A stretch of 64,000 bases of DNA from an uncultured Eubacteriales bacterium (GCA_900318145.1 ONJM01000010.1:24252-88251), one strand, 5' to 3'. Shown: positions 44,233 through 54,782, counted from the stretch's first letter. Numbers and translations are program-made. The notes: a model not told the origin generated them from the sequence alone.

Positions 44233-45339
44233 ATGCTGGAACTTGAACAATACGCCCAGGACATCACAGGGATCCGGAAAAGCATTCTTGCCGCCGGCGA
44301 AGCCCTGCATATCGACCATATGCGGGAGCAGATCGACGAGCTGACGGAGGAAATGAACCAGCCGGAATTCTGGAACGACACGGACCGTTCCAGCCGGGTC
44401 AACCAGAAGCTGGGCCATCTGAAAAACAAACTGGAGCACTATGAGCGTCTGCTTTCCACTGCCGACGACATCGATACCATGATGGAACTGGCGAAGGAGG
44501 AAAACGACGAGGGCATGGTACAGGAAGTCGGGGAGGAGCTTACCCGGCTGAAGGAGCAGGCGGACGCTCTGGAGCTGGAAACGCTGATGCGGGGCGACTA
44601 TGACGACAGCGACGCGGTACTCAGCCTGCACGCCGGCGCCGGCGGAACCGAAGCCCAGGACTGGACGCAGATGCTGTACCGGATGTACACCCGGTACTGT
44701 GAGCGCATGGGCTTTGAGGTGAAGCTGCTGGACCTGCTGGACGGCGATGAGGCGGGGATCAAGAGCGTGACCTTTGAGGTCAGCGGCGACCACGCCTACG
44801 GATACCTGCGGGGCGAAAAGGGCGTGCACCGGCTGGTGCGGATCAGCCCGTTCGATTCCAACGCCCGCCGGCATACGAGCTTCTCCAGCCTGGATGTGGC
44901 GCCGATCCTGGAGGACGACAACGGCGAGATTGAAGTCGATATGAAGTATGTGCGGGTGGATACCTACCACTCCAGCGGCGCCGGCGGCCAGAACGTCAAC
45001 AAGACCAGCTCCGCCGTCCGCATGACGTACGTGAAGGACGATGTGACCATCGTGGTGGCCTGCCAGACGGAGCGGGACCAGGTGCAGAACCGGGCTACCT
45101 GCCTGAAGATGCTGAAGGCCAGGCTGTTGGAACTGAAGGAACGGGAAAAGGAACAGCAGATGGCGGATATCAAGGGCGAGATGAAGAAGATCGAATGGGG
45201 CAGCCAGATCCGTTCCTATGTTTTCCAGCCATACACCATGGTGAAGGATCACCGGACGAATTATGAGAGCGGAAACATTGACGATGTCATGAACGGCAAC
45301 CTGGAAGGCTTCGTGACGGCGTACCTGAAGATGCAGTGA
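44233..45339 (+). CDS. prfB: Peptide chain release factor 2, without programmed frameshift
   Basis: 368 residues. RF2 ends translation at UGA and UAA. The anticodon-like tripeptide is Ser205-Pro206-Phe207, and the catalytic GGQ is Gly251-Gly252-Gln253 in SSGAGGQNVNKTSSA. The frame is continuous from ATG 44233 (AGGAGA upstream). The usual internal UGA near codon 26, which autoregulates RF2 in many bacteria, is absent; the corresponding stretch reads GEALHIDHM in one frame. It lies 93 bp after secA. Confidence 0.96.
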   Translation: MLELEQYAQDITGIRKSILAAGEALHIDHMREQIDELTEEMNQPEFWNDTDRSSRVNQKLGHLKNKLEHYERLLSTADDIDTMMELAKEENDEGMVQEVGEELTRLKEQADALELETLMRGDYDDSDAVLSLHAGAGGTEAQDWTQMLYRMYTRYCERMGFEVKLLDLLDGDEAGIKSVTFEVSGDHAYGYLRGEKGVHRLVRISPFDSNARRHTSFSSLDVAPILEDDNGEIEVDMKYVRVDTYHSSGAGGQNVNKTSSAVRMTYVKDDVTIVVACQTERDQVQNRATCLKMLKARLLELKEREKEQQMADIKGEMKKIEWGSQIRSYVFQPYTMVKDHRTNYESGNIDDVMNGNLEGFVTAYLKMQ

Positions 45340-45352
45340 CCGGAGGCGGGAC

Positions 45353-46048
45353 ATGAAGCGCAGCAAAGCCGCCGGAGCGGCGTTCGCGCTGGCTGCCGTC
45401 CTCTTCTGGATCACCCTGGTGATCCGGTGGATCGCCGGGGACGGCGCGCTGATGGCGGCGGAGATGCTGGCAGCTGCGCCGCCGGAGCGGACGGGCCTGG
45501 CCGCGGAGGAATACCCGGCCGTGGGCAGCCTGACCGCTGCCTTTCTGACGGGAACGGGCCGGTTTCAGATGGTCCGGGCCGGGGCGAACGGCGAAGAGAT
45601 CCAGTATTTCCATGATTATGAGGAAGCCCACATGGAGGATGTCCGGGGGCTGATCCGGCTGGACACCGCTGTGATGCGGGTTGCTCTGGCGGCTGCGGCG
45701 CTGCTGCTGGCCACGGGGATCCTGCTGCGGGACGCCCGGGCTTTCGGCCGCGGAATCCTGTGGGGACTGGGAATCCTGCTGGCGGTACTGGCGGCCTTCC
45801 TGGTCTGGGCGCTGGCGGATTTTGAAGGCCTGTTCGTGACCTTCCACCGGGTAGCCTTCACCAATGACGGATGGCTGCTGGATTCCCGGACGGACCTGCT
45901 GATCCGGCTGATGCCGGAGAGCTTCTTTATACGCCTGGGGATCCGGGGGCTGATGCGGGCGCTGGCGATGCCCGCCGCCCTGGCCGCCGCGGCCGGGATC
46001 CTGCTGCGAAAGAGGAAAAACACCGTCACAGACGGACAGAAGCGTTGA
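45353..46048 (+). CDS. DUF1461 (TIGR01906-type) integral membrane protein
   Basis: 231 residues with about four TM helices (about 8-26, 102-122, 128-148, 200-220). The signature of the family, FHRVAFTNDGWLLD followed by RTDLLIRLMPESFF, is clear at about residues 164-192. The function is unknown. The gene is 13 bp after prfB and 4 bp before tsaD, so it is co-transcribed. Confidence 0.85.
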   Translation: MKRSKAAGAAFALAAVLFWITLVIRWIAGDGALMAAEMLAAAPPERTGLAAEEYPAVGSLTAAFLTGTGRFQMVRAGANGEEIQYFHDYEEAHMEDVRGLIRLDTAVMRVALAAAALLLATGILLRDARAFGRGILWGLGILLAVLAAFLVWALADFEGLFVTFHRVAFTNDGWLLDSRTDLLIRLMPESFFIRLGIRGLMRALAMPAALAAAAGILLRKRKNTVTDGQKR

Positions 46049-46052
46049 ACGT

Positions 46053-47138
46053 ATGATGAACTATGAAGCGATGAGCCGCGCGAAGGCGGAGGAACTCAGG
46101 AAAAAGGACAGGGTGCGGATCCTGGCCCTGGAGACCAGCTGCGACGAGACGGCCGCGGCGGTGATTGAAAACGGGCGGGTGATCCTGAGCAATGTGGTGT
46201 TCAGCCAGATTGACCTGCATGAGCTGTACGGCGGCGTGGTGCCCGAGATTGCAAGCAGGGCCCATATGGAGGCCTGCGACAGGGTGATTGACCAGGCGCT
46301 GCGGGAAGCCGGCATGACGCTGGCGGAAACGGACGCGCTGGCGGTGACCAAGGGCCCCGGCCTGGTGGGGGCGCTGCTGACCGGCGTCAACTGCATGAAA
46401 GGGCTGGCCTTTGCCGCGGGAAAGCCGCTGGTGGGCGTGAACCATATTGAAGGCCATGTCAGCGCAAATTATCTGTCGCATCCGGACCTCGAGCCGCCGT
46501 TTCTGTGCCTGGTGGTTTCCGGAGGACACAGCCATCTGGTGGAAGTGACGGATTACGGTGAATACCGGCTGCTGGGGCAGACGGCGGATGACGCGGCGGG
46601 GGAAGCCTTTGACAAGGCCGCGCGGGTACTCGGACTGCCGTATCCAGGCGGGCCGCGGATGGACGCGCTGGCGGAGGAAGGGAATCCCGAAGCCTTTACG
46701 CTGCCGAAACCGAAAACGGCCGGGAAATACGATTACAGCTTCAGCGGGCTGAAGACCGCGTTCATCAACACGGTGCACGGCCTGGAACAGCGGAAGGAAC
46801 CGCTGCCGAAGGCGGATCTGGCCGCCAGCTTCCGCCGGGCGGTATGCGGCGAGCTGATGGGGAAGGCGGAGGCACTGCTGAAGGACAGCGGCCGGAAGGA
46901 AGCTTTCGCGATGGCGGGGGGAGTTTCCGCCAACCGGGAACTTCGCCGGATGGCGGGGGAGATGTGCCGGAAGCTCGGGGTCAGGCTGTATATGCCGGAG
47001 ATCCCCCTGTGTACGGACAACGGCGCGATGATCGGCAGCGCGGCCTATTACCGGCTGATGCGGGGCGAAACCGCCGCGCTGAACATGAACGCGGAGCCTG
47101 CGCTCCGGCTGTGCGAACAGGGAATTACATATGAATGA
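46053..47138 (+). CDS. tsaD: tRNA N6-threonylcarbamoyladenosine synthase subunit TsaD
   Basis: 361 residues. With TsaB and TsaE it transfers threonylcarbamoyl to A37 of ANN-decoding tRNAs. It starts [14 protein letters not shown] (about residues 24-37), has metal ligands His131 and His135 in NHIEGH, and VVSGGHSHL and the late [10 protein letters not shown] typical of the ASKHA fold. It overlaps uvrA by 8 bp. An N-terminal stretch of about 22 residues is longer than in most homologues; the later Met ([12 protein letters not shown]) is an alternative start. Confidence 0.96.
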   Translation: MMNYEAMSRAKAEELRKKDRVRILALETSCDETAAAVIENGRVILSNVVFSQIDLHELYGGVVPEIASRAHMEACDRVIDQALREAGMTLAETDALAVTKGPGLVGALLTGVNCMKGLAFAAGKPLVGVNHIEGHVSANYLSHPDLEPPFLCLVVSGGHSHLVEVTDYGEYRLLGQTADDAAGEAFDKAARVLGLPYPGGPRMDALAEEGNPEAFTLPKPKTAGKYDYSFSGLKTAFINTVHGLEQRKEPLPKADLAASFRRAVCGELMGKAEALLKDSGRKEAFAMAGGVSANRELRRMAGEMCRKLGVRLYMPEIPLCTDNGAMIGSAAYYRLMRGETAALNMNAEPALRLCEQGITYE

Positions 47139-49983
47139 ATATCTGGAAATCCGGGGTGCCCGGGAACATAATCTGAAAAACATCAATGTACGGATTCCGC
47201 GCGACCGCCTGACCGTCATTACCGGCCTGAGCGGAAGCGGAAAAAGCTCGCTGGCCTTCGACACGATCTATGCGGAAGGCCAGCGCCGCTATGTGGAGAG
47301 CCTGTCCAGCTATGCCCGCCAGTTTCTCGGGCAGATGGACAAACCGGACGTGGACAGCATTGAAGGCCTGAGCCCGGCGATCTCCATCGACCAGAAAACC
47401 ACCGGGCGGAATCCCCGTTCCACCGTGGGTACGGTTACGGAGATCCACGATTACCTGCGCCTGCTGTGGGCCCGGGCCGGCGTGCCGCACTGTCCCCGGT
47501 GCGGCAGGGAGATCCGGAAGCAGTCCGTGGACGAGATCGTGGACGCGGTCTGCGCCTGCCCGGACGGCACAAGGATGCAGGTGCTGTCCCCCCTGGTGCG
47601 CGAACGGAAGGGAGAACACAGGGACCTGCTGGCGAACGCCCGGAAGAGCGGGTATGTGCGGGTGCGTATTGACGGCGTGATGTATGACCTGGAGGATACG
47701 CCGGATCTGGACAAAAAGAAGAAGCATACCATCGAGATCGTGGTGGACCGCCTGATCCGCCGGGACACGAAGGAATTCCGCCAGCGGCTGGCGGAGGACA
47801 TCGAAGCGGCGGCGGTAAAAGGCGCCGGCCTGGTGATTGTGGACTGTTTTGATCTGGGTGAAACGCTGTACAGCATGAACTATGCCTGTCCGGACTGCGG
47901 AGTCTCCATTGAGGAGTTGACCCCGCGGATGTTCTCCTTCAACAGCCCGTTCGGCGCGTGCCCTGCGTGCACCGGCCTGGGAATCCGGATGGTGATCAGC
48001 CGGGAAGCGGTGTTCCCGGATGAGAGCCTGAGCCTGCGGGAAGGCGCGCTGACAGCCATGGGGTTCAATACGGGGGAGGAAAACGGCATAGCCGCCCAGT
48101 ATTTCACAGCCATGGGCGAGAAATACGGCTTTACCATGGACACGCCGGTGGAGAAGATCAGCCGGGAAGGAATGGACGCGCTGCTGTACGGGACCGGAAA
48201 GGATCAGATCACCATCCGCTACGAGGGCAGCCGGGGGATCACCAGCTACAATACTGCATTTGAAGGGATCATACCGACCCTGGAGCGGCGGTACCATGAG
48301 ACTTCTTCGGAAGCCATGAAACAGGCTTACGAAGAATATATGGTGGAGGAAATCTGTCCGGAGTGCGGCGGTATGCGGCTGAAACCGGAATCCCGCGCGG
48401 TCACGGTGGGCGGAAAAAGCCTGCCGGAGGTCAGCAATATGAGCATCCTCGAGGCCCGGAGCTTTTTCGGCAGCCTGGCGCTGGAGGGAAACAGCCGGAT
48501 TATCGCGGACCAGATCCTGAAAGAAATCGACGCGCGTCTCGGATTTCTCAGCGACGTTGGACTGGGCTACCTGACGCTCAGCCGTGCTGCCGGTACCCTG
48601 TCCGGCGGCGAGGCGCAGCGGATCCGCCTGGCTACCCAGATCGGCAGTGCGCTGATGGGTGTGCTGTACATCCTGGACGAGCCTTCCATCGGGCTGCACC
48701 AGCGGGACAACGCGAAGCTGATCGCCACCCTGAAACGGATGCGGGATCTTGGAAACACAGTCATTGTGGTGGAGCATGATGAGGAAACCATGCGTGCCGC
48801 AGACTGGATCGTGGACGTGGGGCCCGGGGCGGGCGCCCATGGCGGACGGATCATCGCGGAAGGAACGGCGGAGCAGATCTGCGCAAACCCGGACAGCCTC
48901 ACCGGTGCGTATCTCAGCGGAAGGAAAAGGATTCCGCTGCCCGCGGCGAGGCGGAAGCCCACGGGATACCTGAAGGTGCATGGCGCCGCGGAGCATAACC
49001 TGAAGCATATCGACGTGAAAATCCCCCTGGGTGTGCTGACCTGTGTCACAGGCGTCAGCGGCAGCGGCAAGAGCAGCCTGGTGAACGAGATTCTGTACAA
49101 GCATCTGGCCCGGAAGCTGAACCGGGCCCGGACGAAGCCCGGGAAGTTTGACAGTATGGAAGGCCTGGAGCTGCTGGACAAGATCATCATGATCGACCAG
49201 AGCCCCATCGGCCGGACCCCCCGGAGCAATCCCGCCACGTATACCGGGCTGTTCGACCTGATCCGGAAGCTGTACGCCATGAGCCCTGAATCGAAAGTCC
49301 GGGGCTTCCGGGAAAACCGGTTTTCCTTCAATGTAAAGGGCGGCCGGTGTGAAGCCTGCCAGGGCGACGGCATGAAAAAGATCGAGATGCATTTTCTGCC
49401 GGATCTGTATGTGCCGTGCGACGTGTGCGGCGGAAAGCGGTACAACCGGGAAACCCTGGAAGTCACGTGGCAGGGAAAGAATATCAGCGAAGTGCTGGAT
49501 ATGACCGTGGAGGAAGCGCTGACCTTCTTTGAAAATCATCCGCAGATCCTGCGGAAGCTGGAAACCCTCAGCGACGTCGGTCTGGGATATATGCAGCTGG
49601 GGCAGCCTTCCACGACGCTGTCCGGCGGCGAGGCCCAGCGGGTGAAGCTGGCGACGGAACTGAGCCGCCGCGCGACGGGAAAGACCATCTATCTGCTGGA
49701 CGAGCCGACCACGGGCCTGCATACGGCGGACGTGGACCGGCTGATTCAGGTGCTGCAGCGGCTGACGGACGCCGGGAACACGGTGCTGGTGATCGAGCAC
49801 AACCTGGACGTTATCAAGGTAGCGGACCGGATTATCGATCTGGGGCCTGAAGGCGGCGACGCCGGCGGCTATATCGTGGCGGAAGGCACACCGGAGCAGG
49901 TTGCGGCGAACGAAGCGTCCTATACGGGGCAGTATCTGAAAGCGGCGATCAGTCAGGGCGGCAGCGGGAGGAAGAAGGCATGA
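47131..49983 (+). CDS. uvrA: Excinuclease ABC subunit A
   Basis: 950 residues. UvrA recognises bulky DNA lesions and loads UvrB. There are two ABC modules: Walker A at GLSGSGKSS (residues 32-40) and at GVSGSGKSS (about 641-649), and ABC signatures [14 protein letters not shown] and [14 protein letters not shown]. Zinc-finger cysteines are present in [23 protein letters not shown] and CEACQGDG...CDVCGGKR. The gene starts inside the end of tsaD and its stop overlaps the start of the next gene (ATGA). Confidence 0.98.
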   Translation: MNEYLEIRGAREHNLKNINVRIPRDRLTVITGLSGSGKSSLAFDTIYAEGQRRYVESLSSYARQFLGQMDKPDVDSIEGLSPAISIDQKTTGRNPRSTVGTVTEIHDYLRLLWARAGVPHCPRCGREIRKQSVDEIVDAVCACPDGTRMQVLSPLVRERKGEHRDLLANARKSGYVRVRIDGVMYDLEDTPDLDKKKKHTIEIVVDRLIRRDTKEFRQRLAEDIEAAAVKGAGLVIVDCFDLGETLYSMNYACPDCGVSIEELTPRMFSFNSPFGACPACTGLGIRMVISREAVFPDESLSLREGALTAMGFNTGEENGIAAQYFTAMGEKYGFTMDTPVEKISREGMDALLYGTGKDQITIRYEGSRGITSYNTAFEGIIPTLERRYHETSSEAMKQAYEEYMVEEICPECGGMRLKPESRAVTVGGKSLPEVSNMSILEARSFFGSLALEGNSRIIADQILKEIDARLGFLSDVGLGYLTLSRAAGTLSGGEAQRIRLATQIGSALMGVLYILDEPSIGLHQRDNAKLIATLKRMRDLGNTVIVVEHDEETMRAADWIVDVGPGAGAHGGRIIAEGTAEQICANPDSLTGAYLSGRKRIPLPAARRKPTGYLKVHGAAEHNLKHIDVKIPLGVLTCVTGVSGSGKSSLVNEILYKHLARKLNRARTKPGKFDSMEGLELLDKIIMIDQSPIGRTPRSNPATYTGLFDLIRKLYAMSPESKVRGFRENRFSFNVKGGRCEACQGDGMKKIEMHFLPDLYVPCDVCGGKRYNRETLEVTWQGKNISEVLDMTVEEALTFFENHPQILRKLETLSDVGLGYMQLGQPSTTLSGGEAQRVKLATELSRRATGKTIYLLDEPTTGLHTADVDRLIQVLQRLTDAGNTVLVIEHNLDVIKVADRIIDLGPEGGDAGGYIVAEGTPEQVAANEASYTGQYLKAAISQGGSGRKKA

Positions 49984-50615
49984 AGCGGTTCAGAACGTTT
50001 ATCGGCGGGGTGCTGGCAGGCATCAGTATCGCCATCGGCGGAACGGTCTTCCTTTCCCTGGAGAACAAGGTGCTCGGCGCTTTGTTCTTCACGGTAGGGC
50101 TGTTTGCGGTCTGCACCTTCGGATTCAATCTGTTTACCGGGAAGGTCTGCTATGTGTTTGACCAGAACCGGGAATACGCGCTGGATCTGCCCCTGATCTG
50201 GCTCGGCAACCTGGCCGGCACATTCCTGACGGCGCTGGCGGAGAGTGCCACGCGGATCGGACCGGCCCTGGCGGAAAGGGCGCAGGCGATCTGCGCCGTG
50301 AAGCTGAACGACGGGTTCGTGAGCATTTTCTTCCTGTCCTTCTTCTGCAACGTGCTGATCTGGCTGGCGGTGGAGGGGTTCAAAAACAATCCCCATCCCG
50401 CGGGGAAGTATCTGAGCCTGTTCTTCGGGGTGGCGGTATTCATCCTGTGCGGGTTTGAACACTGTGTGGCAAACATGTATTATTTCTCCGCGGCGGGCAT
50501 GTGGAGCTGGAAAACGCTGGCCTGGGTGCTGGTGATGACGCTGGGAAACAGCGCCGGCGGCGTGTTCTTCCCCCTGCTGCGGAAGCTGCAGCAGAAGCAG
50601 GATAAAAAAGCCTGA
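49980..50615 (+). CDS. Formate/nitrite transporter (FNT) family protein
   Basis: 211 residues with six TM helices, shorter than FocA (about 280). Helix 5 carries [16 protein letters not shown], the FNT motif with the pore histidine, and helix 2 has [19 protein letters not shown] with the broken-helix TG. FNT channels carry formate, nitrite, hydrosulfide or lactate. Formate would fit the fhs gene in this genome, but that is inference. It overlaps uvrA by 4 bp. Confidence 0.88.
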   Translation: MKRFRTFIGGVLAGISIAIGGTVFLSLENKVLGALFFTVGLFAVCTFGFNLFTGKVCYVFDQNREYALDLPLIWLGNLAGTFLTALAESATRIGPALAERAQAICAVKLNDGFVSIFFLSFFCNVLIWLAVEGFKNNPHPAGKYLSLFFGVAVFILCGFEHCVANMYYFSAAGMWSWKTLAWVLVMTLGNSAGGVFFPLLRKLQQKQDKKA

Positions 50616-50638
50616 AAACAGTTGAAAATACACAGAGA

Positions 50639-50681
50639 AAACAGCTGTTTCCTTGACGGGCTTTTTCTCCGGACGTATGAT
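50639..50681 (+). promoter_or_regulatory. liv promoter with an upstream 12-bp palindrome
   Basis: TTGACG (50653-50658) and TATGAT (50676-50681) are 17 nt apart, each 5/6. Two bases upstream of the -35 lies the perfect palindrome AAACAGCTGTTT (50639-50650), at the place of an activator or repressor site. Confidence 0.7.
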
Positions 50682-50713
50682 AAAGCAACAAATCATAAGG
50701 AGGGAATCCTGCT

Positions 50714-51844
50714 ATGAAGAAGATTATTGCATTGGTTCTTGTGCTGTGCCTGGCGCTGGCTGCTTCCGCTGCACTGGCGGAAGACCTGGTTCTGAAGATT
50801 GCTCATATCGGCCCGCAGACCGGCGGCGCGGCTGTGTACGGCCTGGCCACCTACCGCGGCGCGAAGATCGCGGCGGATGAGATTTCCGACGCGGACAACG
50901 GGATTAAGGTTGAGCTGCTGAACGAGGACGACACCCATGATGCCGAAAAGGCCGTGAACGCGTACAATAACGTCATGGAACAGGGCGCCCAGATGATCGT
51001 CGGCACCACAACAACCGCACCCTGCATCGCGGTTGGCGCGAAAGCGTTTGAGGAGCGCGTATTTATGCTGACGCCCTCCGCTTCCTCCACGGATGTTACC
51101 GCGGACAAGGACAATGTCTACCAGCTGTGCTTCACAGACCCGAACCAGGGATCCGCTTCCGCCGCCGTTATCAACGAAAAGAAGCTGGGTACCAAAATTG
51201 CTGTGATCTACAACAACGCGGACGCTTATTCCACCGGTATCTACCAGACCTTCAAGACCAAGGCGGAGGATCTGGGACTGGAAATCGTATCCACCACCAC
51301 CTTCACGGATGAAACCACCGATTTCTCCGTCCAGGTCGCGGACGCCAAGGACAAGGGCGCGGATCTGGTGTTCCTGCCCATCTACTACACCCCCGCTTCC
51401 CAGATCCTGATTGCTTCCAGCAGCATCGGATATACCCCCACCTTCTTTGGTGTGGACGGTATGGACGGTATTCTGACCCTGGAAGGCTTTGATACTTCCC
51501 TGGCGGAAGGCGTCATGCTGCTGACCCCCTTTGTTGCGGATGCCAAGGACGAGCTGACCGTGAATTTCGTAGCGAAGTATCAGGAGCAATACAAGGAAGT
51601 GCCGAACCAGTTCGCCGCGGACGCATACGACTGCATTTATGCGATGGTTGAAGCTGCGAAGATCGCCGGCGTTCAGACCGGGGATGCCGCGGAGGATATC
51701 TGCGACAACATGATCGCTGCCATGCAGCAGCTGAAGATCACAGGCCTGACCGGCGCCATGACCTGGAGCGCCAACGGTGAAGTTGACAAAGTGCCCACGG
51801 CCATGATTATCAAGGACGGCAAGTACGTAGGCCTGGACAACTGA
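50714..51844 (+). CDS. livJ: Branched-chain amino-acid ABC transporter substrate-binding protein
   Basis: 376 residues with a signal peptide (about 1-22, end ALA). The type I periplasmic-binding fold begins LKIAHIGPQTGGAAVYG, continues VGTTTTAPCIAVG and LTPSASSTDVT (ligand-binding Ser/Thr loops), and ends TGLTGAMTWSANGEV, a family hallmark. The substrate is inferred as Leu/Ile/Val or a related amino acid or amide. AAGGAGGG precedes ATG. It heads livJHMGF and is separated from livH by a strong hairpin. Confidence 0.92.
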   Translation: MKKIIALVLVLCLALAASAALAEDLVLKIAHIGPQTGGAAVYGLATYRGAKIAADEISDADNGIKVELLNEDDTHDAEKAVNAYNNVMEQGAQMIVGTTTTAPCIAVGAKAFEERVFMLTPSASSTDVTADKDNVYQLCFTDPNQGSASAAVINEKKLGTKIAVIYNNADAYSTGIYQTFKTKAEDLGLEIVSTTTFTDETTDFSVQVADAKDKGADLVFLPIYYTPASQILIASSSIGYTPTFFGVDGMDGILTLEGFDTSLAEGVMLLTPFVADAKDELTVNFVAKYQEQYKEVPNQFAADAYDCIYAMVEAAKIAGVQTGDAAEDICDNMIAAMQQLKITGLTGAMTWSANGEVDKVPTAMIIKDGKYVGLDN

Positions 51845-51860
51845 CCGGAAGAGACCATAC

Positions 51861-51891
51861 AATCCGGCCGCGGGATTTCCCGGGCCGGATT
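51861..51891 (+). terminator. Hairpin between livJ and livH
   Basis: AATCCGGCC (51861-51869) pairs with GGCCGGATT (51883-51891), and CGGGA (51871-51875) with TCCCG (51878-51882). It is followed by TTCCTGTTTTT. It is partly terminator-like and would keep livJ mRNA in excess over the rest of the operon. Further on, 51947-51961 is a near-perfect palindrome GTCGGGA-C-TCCCGAC close to the livH ribosome site. Confidence 0.8.
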
Positions 51892-51980
51892 TCCTGTTTT
51901 TCCGCAGGGACAGAGCGCGCGGCGCGTGTTAAAATGGGAAAGATATGTCGGGACTCCCGACGAGGGGGAGGAAAAAGACC

Positions 51981-52862
51981 ATGGTGTTCCTGTCCAACCT
52001 GGTAAACGGTATCAGCCTGGGCAGTATCTATGCCATCATTGCGCTGGGTTATACGATGGTGTACGGTATAGCCAAGATGCTGAACTTCGCGCACGGCGAC
52101 GTGATCATGGTGGGCGCGTATATTGTTTTCTGCGCCGCGCAGTACTGGAATCTGCCTCCGGTTCTGTGCGTGATCGCGGCAATGCTGGTGTGCACCCTGC
52201 TGGGCATCACGATTGAGAAGCTGGCCTACAAGCCGCTTCGCCAGGCGACCGGCCTGGCGGTGCTGATTACCGCCATCGGCATGAGTTACCTGCTGCAGAA
52301 CACGGCGCTGCTGATCTGGGGAGCCAATCCCAAGGTGTTCCCGAGCCTGTTTGCCTTGGATACCATCTGGCTGTTCAACGGGCAGCTGGCGATTAAACCG
52401 GAAACGCTGATTACGATTGCCGCGAACATCGTTATTATGACCGCGCTGACGCTGTTCATTGCGAAGACGAAGACAGGGAAAGCCATGCGCTGCGTGTCGG
52501 AAGACCGCGGAGCGGCGGAACTGATGGGAATCAACGTAAACCGGACAATTTCCGTTACGTTTGCCATCGGCTCCGCCCTGGCGGCTATCGCGGGCCTCCT
52601 GCTGTGCTCCTCTTATCCGCAGCTGATGCCGACGACCGGTTCCATGCCCGGTATCAAGGCCTTCACGGCGGCGGTGTTCGGCGGAATCGGCTCCATTCCC
52701 GGCGCGATGCTGGGAGGCGTTCTGCTGGGAGTGATCGAAATATTCGGCAAGGCCTACATCTCGACGGAGCTGGGAGACGCGATTGTTTTCGCGGTGCTGA
52801 TTATCGTGCTGCTGGTACGGCCGACCGGCCTGCTCGGCAAGCCGATCCGTGAGAAGGTGTGA
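51981..52862 (+). CDS. livH: Branched-chain amino-acid ABC permease LivH
   Basis: 293 residues, about eight TM helices. It begins LVNGISLGSIYAIIALGYTMVYG and continues MLNFAHGDVIMVGAY, both typical of LivH; the coupling region has AVFGGIGSIPGAMLGG. ATG 51981 follows GGGGGAGGA; an upstream frame to 51945 crosses the palindrome and is rejected. Confidence 0.94.
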   Translation: MVFLSNLVNGISLGSIYAIIALGYTMVYGIAKMLNFAHGDVIMVGAYIVFCAAQYWNLPPVLCVIAAMLVCTLLGITIEKLAYKPLRQATGLAVLITAIGMSYLLQNTALLIWGANPKVFPSLFALDTIWLFNGQLAIKPETLITIAANIVIMTALTLFIAKTKTGKAMRCVSEDRGAAELMGINVNRTISVTFAIGSALAAIAGLLLCSSYPQLMPTTGSMPGIKAFTAAVFGGIGSIPGAMLGGVLLGVIEIFGKAYISTELGDAIVFAVLIIVLLVRPTGLLGKPIREKV

Positions 52863-52872
52863 GGTGAGCGGT

Positions 52873-53925
52873 ATGAAGACAAAGAAATCAAGAATGATCA
52901 CCTCACTGGTTACCTATGCCGTGCTGATCCTGCTGTTTGTGATCCTGACGGTGATGATCAATAACAAAACCATTTCCAGAACGCTCAAAGGGCAGCTGAT
53001 TCCGATCTGCAGCTGGATCGTTATGGCGGTTTCCCTGAACCTGGTGGTCGGGATCAGCGGCGAGCTGAGCCTTGGTCATGCCGGATTCATGAGTATCGGC
53101 GCTTTTTCCGGAATCATCACGTCCGGATGGCTGCTGAACGGTTTTCAGATGGAGGATCCCGCGCTGCGGCTGCTGATTGCCATAGCCGCCGGCGGCGTGA
53201 TTGCCGGGGTCGCCGGCGCGCTGATCGGTATTCCTGTCCTGCGGCTTCGCGGCGACTATCTGGCGATCGTGACGCTTGCGTTCGGTGAAATCATCAAGAA
53301 CGTCATGAACTGCGTATATGTTTCAGCGGAAGGACGTTCTCTTCACTGGGGCTTCCTGAACGGCGACCTGCCCGGAACGCTGCTGCTGAACGGTCCGATG
53401 GGTGCGGTAAAGGTGAAGACAATCGCCACGTTCACAGCGGGTTTCATCCTTGTGATGTTCTCTCTGGTGGTCGTGCTGAACCTGGTCAATTCGCGGTCCG
53501 GCCGCGCGATCATGGCGGCAAGGGACAACCGGATTGCCGCGGAAGCGATGGGAATCAACATCACGAAGTACAAAATGATGGCGTTTGTGACGGCTGCGGT
53601 GATGGCCGGCATGGCAGGCGCGCTGTACGGCCTGAGCATGGCGACGCTCCTGCCCACGAAGTTCAGTTTCAACGAATCGATCAACGTGCTGGTCTTTGTG
53701 GTACTCGGCGGCATCGGGAATATCCCCGGCTCCGTCGTCTCCGCGGCCGCGCTGACGATTCTGCCGGAGAGGCTGCGTTTCCTGCAGAATTACCGGATGC
53801 TGGCCTACGCGGTTCTGCTGATCCTGGTAATGCTGCTGAGCAATAATCCGCTGCTGAAGAGCCTGTGGAGGAATCTTTTCTCCGGGATCAGAGGAAAGCG
53901 GAAAGAGGAGGAGATGCGGGCATGA
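52873..53925 (+). CDS. livM: Branched-chain amino-acid ABC permease LivM
   Basis: 350 residues, about nine TM helices. LivM signatures are GISGELSLGHAGFMSIGA, LRLRGDYLAIVTLAFGEI and VLGGIGNIPGSV. ATG 52873 has GAGGTGA upstream; an in-frame GTG at 52849 overlaps livH. It pairs with LivH to form the channel, and its stop overlaps the livG start (ATGA). Confidence 0.94.
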   Translation: MKTKKSRMITSLVTYAVLILLFVILTVMINNKTISRTLKGQLIPICSWIVMAVSLNLVVGISGELSLGHAGFMSIGAFSGIITSGWLLNGFQMEDPALRLLIAIAAGGVIAGVAGALIGIPVLRLRGDYLAIVTLAFGEIIKNVMNCVYVSAEGRSLHWGFLNGDLPGTLLLNGPMGAVKVKTIATFTAGFILVMFSLVVVLNLVNSRSGRAIMAARDNRIAAEAMGINITKYKMMAFVTAAVMAGMAGALYGLSMATLLPTKFSFNESINVLVFVVLGGIGNIPGSVVSAAALTILPERLRFLQNYRMLAYAVLLILVMLLSNNPLLKSLWRNLFSGIRGKRKEEEMRA

Positions 53926-54782
53926 GTGAGCGGAAACACAGGCAGCAGACGCAGATGGTTCCATACCCGTCCAAATCCTTTGTTCCCGAGCGGGACCTGG
54001 GTTTTATGCCGGTTCTGGAATGCAGCCATCTGGGCATTGAGTTCGGCGGCCTGAAGGCTGTGGACGACTTCAGCGTGGTGATGGGCAAAACGGAGATCGG
54101 CGGACTGATCGGCCCGAACGGCGCCGGCAAGACGACGGTGTTCAACCTGCTGACAAAAGTATACCAGCCTACCCACGGCACCATGATGCTGGAAGGCAGG
54201 GATATGGGCAACATGACGACAGTGGACGTCAGCAAGGCCGGTATCGCCCGGACGTTTCAGAATATCCGCCTGTTCAACAACATGACGGTGGAGGAAAACG
54301 TGCGGATCGGACTGCACAACCAGATCCGCTGCGGAATGTTCAGCGGAATCCTGCGGATGCCGAAATACTGGAAGGCGGAGAAGGAGCAGCATGAAAAGAC
54401 GCTGGAGCTGCTGAACATCTTTGATATGGCCGGAATGGCGGACGAACGCGCGGGCAGCCTGCCCTACGGCGCGCAGCGGCGCCTGGAGATCGTCCGCGCG
54501 CTGGCGACAAATCCGAAGCTCCTGCTGCTGGACGAGCCGGCGGCCGGCATGAATCCCCATGAGACCGAGGAACTGATGGAAAATATCACAAAGATACGGG
54601 ATCAGTTCCGGATCGCAATCCTGCTGATCGAGCATGACATGAGCCTGGTAATGGGGATCTGTGAGGATATCTGTGTGCTGAATTTCGGAAAGATCATTGC
54701 CAAGGGAACACCGGAGGAGATCCAGGCGAATCCGGCGGTTATCGAGGCCTACCTGGGAAAGCGGAAGGAGGCGGAAGCATGA
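53922..54782 (+). CDS. livG: Branched-chain amino-acid ABC ATPase LivG
   Basis: 286 residues. Walker A is GPNGAGKTT (about residues 65-73), the signature is LPYGAQRRLEI, Walker B is LLLLDEPAAGMNP and the switch is IEHDM. The AAGMNP after Walker B is typical of LivG. The first 27 residues are an extra basic stretch. ATG 53922 overlaps the livM stop; it overlaps livF by 4 bp. Confidence 0.94.
   Translation: MSERKHRQQTQMVPYPSKSFVPERDLGFMPVLECSHLGIEFGGLKAVDDFSVVMGKTEIGGLIGPNGAGKTTVFNLLTKVYQPTHGTMMLEGRDMGNMTTVDVSKAGIARTFQNIRLFNNMTVEENVRIGLHNQIRCGMFSGILRMPKYWKAEKEQHEKTLELLNIFDMAGMADERAGSLPYGAQRRLEIVRALATNPKLLLLDEPAAGMNPHETEELMENITKIRDQFRIAILLIEHDMSLVMGICEDICVLNFGKIIAKGTPEEIQANPAVIEAYLGKRKEAEA

Noticed and set aside
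47125-49800. 891-codon open frame on the minus strand across uvrA; similar long antisense frames elsewhere (for example 848-2821, 41380-43911)
   Set aside because: They lie opposite well-identified genes and arise from GC-rich codon use that leaves few stops on the other strand. Their translations are rich in Arg, His and Gly and show no domains.
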